From Thermopetrobacter sp964430935 (GTDB lineage Bacteria > Pseudomonadota > Alphaproteobacteria > Rhizobiales > Aestuariivirgaceae), in NCBI GenBank assembly GCA_964430935.1, contig CAYSHK010000015.1, forward strand, positions 1-9,959: a stretch of DNA of 9,959 nt. The letters run 5' to 3'. Under the pieces are notes generated by a model that worked only from the letters and a program-made list of their open reading frames with translations, was not told the DNA's origin and searched no databases. Positions 6,158 to 9,959 of the stretch are shown in pieces; positions within the stretch are counted from its first letter, which is position 1; each line of letters opens with the position of its first letter. The translations under genes were made by a program, and so were the position numbers.

Positions 6158-6640
6158 ATGACCGCCCCCGACAGAGCAAAACGGCGCAGCCCCGTTCGCC
6201 TGGCCTTCCAGACGTGGTTCCGCCTGACCCGCGGACTCACCCTCGGTGCCCGCGCCATGGTCCGCGACGGGGAGGGCCGCATCCTTCTCGTCCGCCACAC
6301 CTACGTGCCCGGCTGGGCCTTCCCCGGTGGCGGCGTGGAACGGGGCGAAACCGCCGAGGAGGCCCTGACCCACGAGCTGAGGGACGAGGCCGGCGTCGTT
6401 CTCACCGCCCGTCCCCGCCTGTTCGCGCTCTATGCCAACAACGCCAGCTTTCCCGGCGACCACATCGCCTTCTATCTCGTCGGCCCGGACGGCTGGAAAC
6501 GCACCGACTGGCAACCGGACCGCGAGATCGCCGAGGCCCGCTTCTTCCCGCCCGACGCTCTGCCCACCGATCTCACGCCCGGCACCGCCCGGCGCATCGG
6601 AGAGATTCTCGGCGGAGAACCGCCCGCCCCGGAATGGTAG
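6158..6640 (+). CDS. Nudix hydrolase
   Basis: 160 residues, single Nudix domain from about residue 25. The Nudix box reads GGVERGETAEEALTHELRDEAGV, following the family signature Gx5Ex7REUxEExGU with two changes: the Arg of REU is His and the first Glu of EE is Asp. The second catalytic glutamates (HEL and DEAG) remain, so metal-dependent hydrolysis of a nucleoside diphosphate linked to another moiety is still likely. The substrate is not readable. An in-frame TTG at 6137 would add 7 residues (MPSSYHL), but neither start has a clear ribosome binding site. The ATG at 6158 is preferred and may be leaderless. The gene is divergent from the acyltransferase and is followed by a hairpin and the helicase gene. 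Confidence 0.85.
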   Translation: MTAPDRAKRRSPVRLAFQTWFRLTRGLTLGARAMVRDGEGRILLVRHTYVPGWAFPGGGVERGETAEEALTHELRDEAGVVLTARPRLFALYANNASFPGDHIAFYLVGPDGWKRTDWQPDREIAEARFFPPDALPTDLTPGTARRIGEILGGEPPAPEW

Positions 6641-6664
6641 ATTCCGCCGGTATCGGAAAGAGCG

Positions 6665-6703
6665 CGGCGGTGGAAAAGCCGTCCCGCCTTCCTCGCACCG
6701 CCG
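6665..6703 (+). terminator. Weak hairpin between the Nudix and helicase genes
   Basis: CGGCGGTG (6665-6672) is a perfect 8-bp inverted match to CACCGCCG (6696-6703), with a 23-nt loop. It is followed by TCCTTCC rather than a T-run. It could be a weak terminator for the Nudix gene, 25 bp past its stop, or simply chance in GC-rich DNA. Confidence 0.3.
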
Positions 6704-6768
6704 TCCTTCCATGCTATATGGAACAAAATGCGAATCGACAATCGGGAAAGGGCGGCCAGGCAAGAGAG

Positions 6769-9057
6769 ATGGCGGATCCATTCGACCTCGACGATTTCGA
6801 CGACGGACCTGCACCGGCGAACGGCGCGCGCACCCTTTCCGCGCAGGCCGCGGCCACCGCGCGGCCCGATCCCTCGCCGCTGCTGGAAGGTCTCAATCCC
6901 GAGCAGCGGGAGGCCGTGCTGCACACCGAGGGACCGCTTCTCGTCCTGGCGGGGGCGGGGACGGGCAAGACGCGCGTGCTGACCACCCGTCTCGCGTGGA
7001 TACTGGCCGGTGGAATGGCCTGGCCCGGACAGATCCTCGCCGTCACCTTCACCAACAAGGCGGCCCGGGAGATGAAGGAGCGCATCGGTCGGCTCATCGG
7101 CGGCATGGTCGAGGGCATGGCCTGGCTCGGCACCTTCCACTCCATCGGCGTGAAGATCCTCCAGCGCCATGCGGAGCTCGCCGACCTGAGGAGCGGCTTC
7201 TCCATCCTCGACACCGACGATCAGCTCCGCCTTCTGAAACAGGTCATGGAGGCGGAGAGGATCGACGAGAAGCGCCACCCAGCCCGCCAGATGGCCGCCC
7301 TGATCGACGACTGGAAGAACCGCGGCCTTTCCCCGGACGACCTCCCCGGAGCGGAGGCCGCGGCCTTCGCCGGAGGCCGCGCCGGCGACGTCTACGCCAG
7401 CTACCAGCGGCGGCTGAAGGAGATCAACGCGGTGGACTTCGGCGACCTGCTGCTGGAGCCCCTGCGCCTGCTGCGCGCCAATTCCGGCCTGCTGGAGGAA
7501 TACCGCCGGAAGTTCCGCTACATGCTGGTCGACGAATACCAGGACACCAACGTCGCGCAATACATGCTGCTGCGCCTTCTGGCCGGAAAGGACGGCAACA
7601 TCTGCTGCGTCGGCGACGACGACCAGTCGATCTACGGCTGGCGCGGGGCGCAGGTGGAGAACATCCTGCGCTTCGAACGCGACTTCCCCGGAGCGCGGAT
7701 CATCCGTCTGGAGCGCAACTACCGTTCCACCGCCCACATCCTCGCCGCCGCCTCGCATCTCATCTCGCACAACCGGGGACGGCTGGGGAAGACCCTGCGC
7801 TCGCAGATCGGCGACGGGGAGAAGATCGTCCTGCGCGCGCATTGGGACGACGCCGAGGAGGCCCGCGCCATCGCCGACGATCTGGAGACGCTCCGCGCCG
7901 GCGGCGGCCGCCTCTCCGACGCCGCCGTGCTGGTGCGCGCCACCTTCCAGATGCGGGCGCTGGAGGAGCGCTTCATCGAGATCGGCCTGCCCTACCGGGT
8001 GATCGGCGGGCCGCGTTTCTACGAACGCATGGAGGTGCGCGACGCGCTGGCCTATCTGCGCGTCGTCCACTCGCCCGACCACGACCTCGCCTTCGAGCGC
8101 ATCATCAACCTGCCGAAACGCGGCATCGGCGCCGCCTCGGTGAAGAGGATGCACGAATTCGCCCGCATGCGCGGCATCAGCCTGTACCGGGCCGCGGAGC
8201 TGATGCTCCCCGATCTGCCGGCGCGGGCGCGCAATGGCCTGAAGGCCCTGCTCGCGGATTTCGCCCGCTGGCGCGCGCTGGTCGATGCCGTGCCGCCGTC
8301 CGAGCTGGCCGGAACGGTGCTCGACGAATCCGGCTATGCGGCCATGTGGAAGTCCGACCGTTCGCCGAAGGCGCAGGGGCGGCTGGAAAACCTGAAGGAG
8401 CTCGTGCGCTCCATGGAGGAGTTCGACACCCTGGCGGGCTTTCTGGAGCACGTCTCCCTCGTCATGGCGGCGGACGAGGCCGCGGACGGCGACCGGGTCT
8501 CCGTCATGACCATGCACGCCGCCAAGGGACTGGAGTTCGACACCGTCTTCCTGCCCGGCTGGGAGGAAGGGCTGTTCCCCCATCAGCGGGCGCTCGACGA
8601 AACCGGAGAGGCCGGACTGGAGGAGGAGCGCCGCCTGGCCTACGTGGCCATCACCCGGGCGAAGCGCCGCGCCATCATCTCCTTCGCCCACAACAGGCGG
8701 GTGCACAACATGTGGCAGACCGCCCTGCCCTCCCGTTTCATCGACGAGCTGCCGCAGGAGCACGTGGAGGTGTCCGGAGAGGGCGGAACGGGCTCCGGCT
8801 TTCCCGCCCCGCCGGTGCACGAACGTCCGGGATTCGCCGGATACGGCGGCGCGCGCGATCCCGGCGCGGGCCCCGTGGTCGAGGCCCGGGCGGAACCCGT
8901 GCGGGCCGCTCCCTGCCCCTACGAGATCGGGCAGCGGATCTTCCATCAGAAGTTCGGCTACGGCATCATCACCGACATGGAGGGCGACCGGCTGACCATA
9001 GAGTTCGAGCACACCGGCACCAAACGCATCATGGCCGGGTTCGTGAAGGCCGCCTGA
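6769..9057 (+). CDS. uvrD: UvrD/PcrA-type DNA helicase (SF1A, 3'-5')
   Basis: 762 residues, full length. All helicase motifs are intact: Q-motif LNPEQREAV (42-50), Walker A AGAGTGKT (61-68), TFTNKAAREM (Ia), VDEYQDT (II, 254-260), GDDDQSIYGWRG (III, 282-293), ERNYRS (IV), MTMHAAKGLEF (V, 580-590) and EERRLAYVAITRAK (VI, 619-632). The C-terminus, IGQRIFHQKFGYGIITDMEGDRLTIEFEHTGTKRIM, is the Tudor-like fold that contacts RNA polymerase in PcrA/UvrD. UvrD unwinds DNA from 3' tails in nucleotide excision and mismatch repair and removes RecA filaments. About 40 acidic and Ala/Pro-rich residues precede the core. The start at 6769 has a modest AGGCAAGAGAG purine run. An in-frame ATG at 6718 would add 17 residues, but it overlaps TGCTATATG, a possible extended -10 element. 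Whether to call it UvrD or PcrA is a naming matter. Confidence 0.95.
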   Translation: MADPFDLDDFDDGPAPANGARTLSAQAAATARPDPSPLLEGLNPEQREAVLHTEGPLLVLAGAGTGKTRVLTTRLAWILAGGMAWPGQILAVTFTNKAAREMKERIGRLIGGMVEGMAWLGTFHSIGVKILQRHAELADLRSGFSILDTDDQLRLLKQVMEAERIDEKRHPARQMAALIDDWKNRGLSPDDLPGAEAAAFAGGRAGDVYASYQRRLKEINAVDFGDLLLEPLRLLRANSGLLEEYRRKFRYMLVDEYQDTNVAQYMLLRLLAGKDGNICCVGDDDQSIYGWRGAQVENILRFERDFPGARIIRLERNYRSTAHILAAASHLISHNRGRLGKTLRSQIGDGEKIVLRAHWDDAEEARAIADDLETLRAGGGRLSDAAVLVRATFQMRALEERFIEIGLPYRVIGGPRFYERMEVRDALAYLRVVHSPDHDLAFERIINLPKRGIGAASVKRMHEFARMRGISLYRAAELMLPDLPARARNGLKALLADFARWRALVDAVPPSELAGTVLDESGYAAMWKSDRSPKAQGRLENLKELVRSMEEFDTLAGFLEHVSLVMAADEAADGDRVSVMTMHAAKGLEFDTVFLPGWEEGLFPHQRALDETGEAGLEEERRLAYVAITRAKRRAIISFAHNRRVHNMWQTALPSRFIDELPQEHVEVSGEGGTGSGFPAPPVHERPGFAGYGGARDPGAGPVVEARAEPVRAAPCPYEIGQRIFHQKFGYGIITDMEGDRLTIEFEHTGTKRIMAGFVKAA

Positions 9058-9092
9058 ACCGGAAACGTCGCGGAACGCAAAGGAGGCGTCAC

Positions 9093-9368
9093 ATGGCCGA
9101 AATCGGAATCGAAAGGAACCCCGCGCGCGAGAGGCTGGAGGAGATGGGCGTCTTCTCCTGGCCCGTGTGGGAGAAGGAGGTGTCCCGCTTTCCGTGGACC
9201 TACGACTGCGACGAGGTCTGCTACATCCTCGAAGGGGAGGTGACGGTCACGCCGGAGGGCGGCGAGCCAGTGACCATCCGAGCCGGGGATCTCGTCCGCT
9301 TCCCCGCCGGCATGTCCTGCACGTGGGACATCACGAAGCCCATCCGCAAGCACTACGACTTCCCCTGA
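9093..9368 (+). CDS. Small cupin-domain protein (DUF861/Cupin_3 type)
   Basis: 91 residues, a single small beta-barrel cupin. The C-terminal half, DEVCYILEGEVTVTPEGGEPVTIRAGDLVRFPAGMSCTWDITKPIRKHYDF, is the typical DUF861 core, with the GDLVRFPAG turn. Members of this family include ureidoglycine-related enzymes and many small proteins of unknown role. No purine-catabolism gene is nearby, so no reaction can be named. A very strong Shine-Dalgarno AAAGGAGG (9079-9086) lies 6 nt before the ATG. The gene starts 35 bp after the uvrD stop and has no promoter of its own that I can see, so it is probably co-transcribed with uvrD but better translated. Confidence 0.85.
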   Translation: MAEIGIERNPARERLEEMGVFSWPVWEKEVSRFPWTYDCDEVCYILEGEVTVTPEGGEPVTIRAGDLVRFPAGMSCTWDITKPIRKHYDFP

Positions 9369-9449
9369 AAGCCCGCAGCGCCGTCGCCCGCCGGAGGGAT
9401 TGCGCACGGCAGCGCGGGAAGGGGGAGCCCGCCATCCGCCGGACCGGCG

Positions 9450-9500
9450 CGCCCTTCCGCGGCGCGACAAGGACGCTCTTGCGGGAAGGCGGCGGGTTTT
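9450..9500 (+). terminator. Possible terminator after the cupin gene
   Basis: CGCCCTTCCGC (9450-9460) can pair with GCGGGAAGGCG (9481-9491) with one bulge on each side, and an inner GCG/CGC (9464-9466 with 9474-9476) fits in the loop. A TTTT run follows at 9497-9500, but 5 nt away from the stem, which is further than normal. The rest of the 146-bp gap (9369-9514) shows no gene. TTGCGG (9479-9484) and TACATC (9502-9507) with 17-nt spacing could be a weak promoter for the next gene. Confidence 0.3.
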
Positions 9501-9514
9501 CTACATCACGGAGC

Positions 9515-9959
9515 ATGACACGCCACAGGTTCACGCGCTGGCTCCCCCATCCGCCGGAGCATCTCTTCGCCATCGTCTCGGACGTGGCGGAATACGGGCG
9601 TTTCGTTCCCCTGTGCGAGGAGGCGCGGGTCTGGGACGTGCGGGAGGAGGGGCCGCTGAAGACCTTCCGCGCCGAACTGCGCATCGCCTATCCGAAACTG
9701 GGCCTGCGCGAGCACTTCATCTCGGATGTCACGGCGGATGCCGCACGCATGTCCGTCACCGCCATCTCCCGCGAGGGAGCCGTCCGGGAGCTGGAGAACC
9801 GCTGGCTCTTCCGCCCCCGCCGCGGCGGCACGGACATCATCTTCACCCTGGATTTCCAGATGGCCTCGCGGATGCTCCAGATGGTCATGGACACCGCCTT
9901 CGACTATGCCTCGCGCAGGATTCTCGACGCCTTCGAGCGCCGCGCCCGCGAACTGGCCG
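9515..9959 (+). CDS. COQ10/RatA-type START-domain protein, cut by the right edge
   Basis: The frame is open from ATG 9515 to the window end, giving 148 complete codons. It reads MTRHRFTRWLPHPPEHLFAI, then SDVAEYGRFVPLCEEARVWD, FRAELRIAYPKLGLREHF, ENRWLFRP, DIIFTLDFQMASRMLQMVMD and ASRRILDAFERRARELA. These are the hallmarks of the SRPBCC/START fold in the coenzyme Q-binding COQ10 family, also annotated as RatA-type ribosome association toxin. Members are about 150 residues long, so only a few codons are missing. In alphaproteobacteria the likely role is ubiquinone binding or respiratory function; the toxin label comes from E. coli RatA, and no antitoxin-like partner (RatB/RnfH) is in view. There is a GGAG only 1 nt before the ATG, too close for a normal ribosome binding site. 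Confidence 0.88.
   Translation, partial: MTRHRFTRWLPHPPEHLFAIVSDVAEYGRFVPLCEEARVWDVREEGPLKTFRAELRIAYPKLGLREHFISDVTADAARMSVTAISREGAVRELENRWLFRPRRGGTDIIFTLDFQMASRMLQMVMDTAFDYASRRILDAFERRARELA

Noticed and set aside
6472..9012. 846-codon open frame antisense to uvrD
   Set aside because: It lies exactly opposite a complete helicase with every motif intact, its translation shows no recognisable domain, and long open antisense frames are expected in GC-rich coding DNA.
6432..9368. 978-codon plus-strand frame covering the uvrD region and ending in the cupin gene
   Set aside because: Only its last 91 codons are a real gene (start 9093, strong ribosome binding site). The part before is an off-frame reading of the Nudix and uvrD genes, rich in Arg, Pro and Ala with no motifs.
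9515..9959. A toxin-antitoxin module based on the RatA label
   Set aside because: No antitoxin-like or RnfH-like small gene is adjacent in the window; in alphaproteobacteria this fold is better explained as COQ10-like.

Overview
The window reads as GC-rich chromosomal DNA of an alphaproteobacterium. The main reasons are an EipA/DUF1134 gene preceded by CtrA-like TTAA-type sites, a COQ10/RatA-type START-domain gene, and the alphaproteobacterial form of the CbiM-like and GNAT-like proteins. The gene order looks ordinary and dense. I see no insertion sequence, integrase, phage gene, tRNA, rRNA or CRISPR array. The order or genus cannot be fixed from the sequence alone.

Left part (1-3060): the first 20 bases hold what looks like the start of a leftward gene that leaves the window. 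Then come, rightward, a CysQ/inositol-monophosphatase-family phosphatase and, 2 bp later, an exported MltB-family lytic transglycosylase with a C-terminal peptidoglycan-binding domain. A short symmetric element follows that can be read both as a terminator hairpin and as a palindromic pair of CtrA boxes. Next is eipA (DUF1134), a periplasmic envelope-integrity gene whose Brucella relative is reported to be CtrA-activated. A strong intrinsic terminator closes eipA. Two of these genes act on the cell envelope.

Middle part (3085-6123, all leftward): a GNAT-like acyltransferase and a MobA-like nucleotidyltransferase are translationally coupled (1 nt between stop and start). They resemble, from memory, the bacterial ceramide synthase family and a nucleotidyltransferase linked to ceramide headgroup synthesis. 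A near-consensus sigma-70 promoter overlaps the nucleotidyltransferase stop codon. It drives a roughly 370-nt leader containing a hairpin, a cobalamin riboswitch with a classic B12 box, and a predicted Shine-Dalgarno-sequestering stem, and then a solitary CbiM-like metal permease. This is the best-supported regulatory unit in the window: B12-responsive control of probable cobalt uptake.

Right part (6158-9959, all rightward): a Nudix hydrolase starts 34 bp from the divergent acyltransferase gene and may be leaderless. It is followed by a full-length UvrD/PcrA helicase, a small DUF861-type cupin with a strong ribosome binding site, and a COQ10/RatA START-domain gene that runs off the right edge.

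I do not see a clearly new multi-gene system. The observations most worth following are the CtrA palindrome before eipA, the riboswitch with its candidate translational switch and orphan CbiM, and the possible sphingolipid gene pair.
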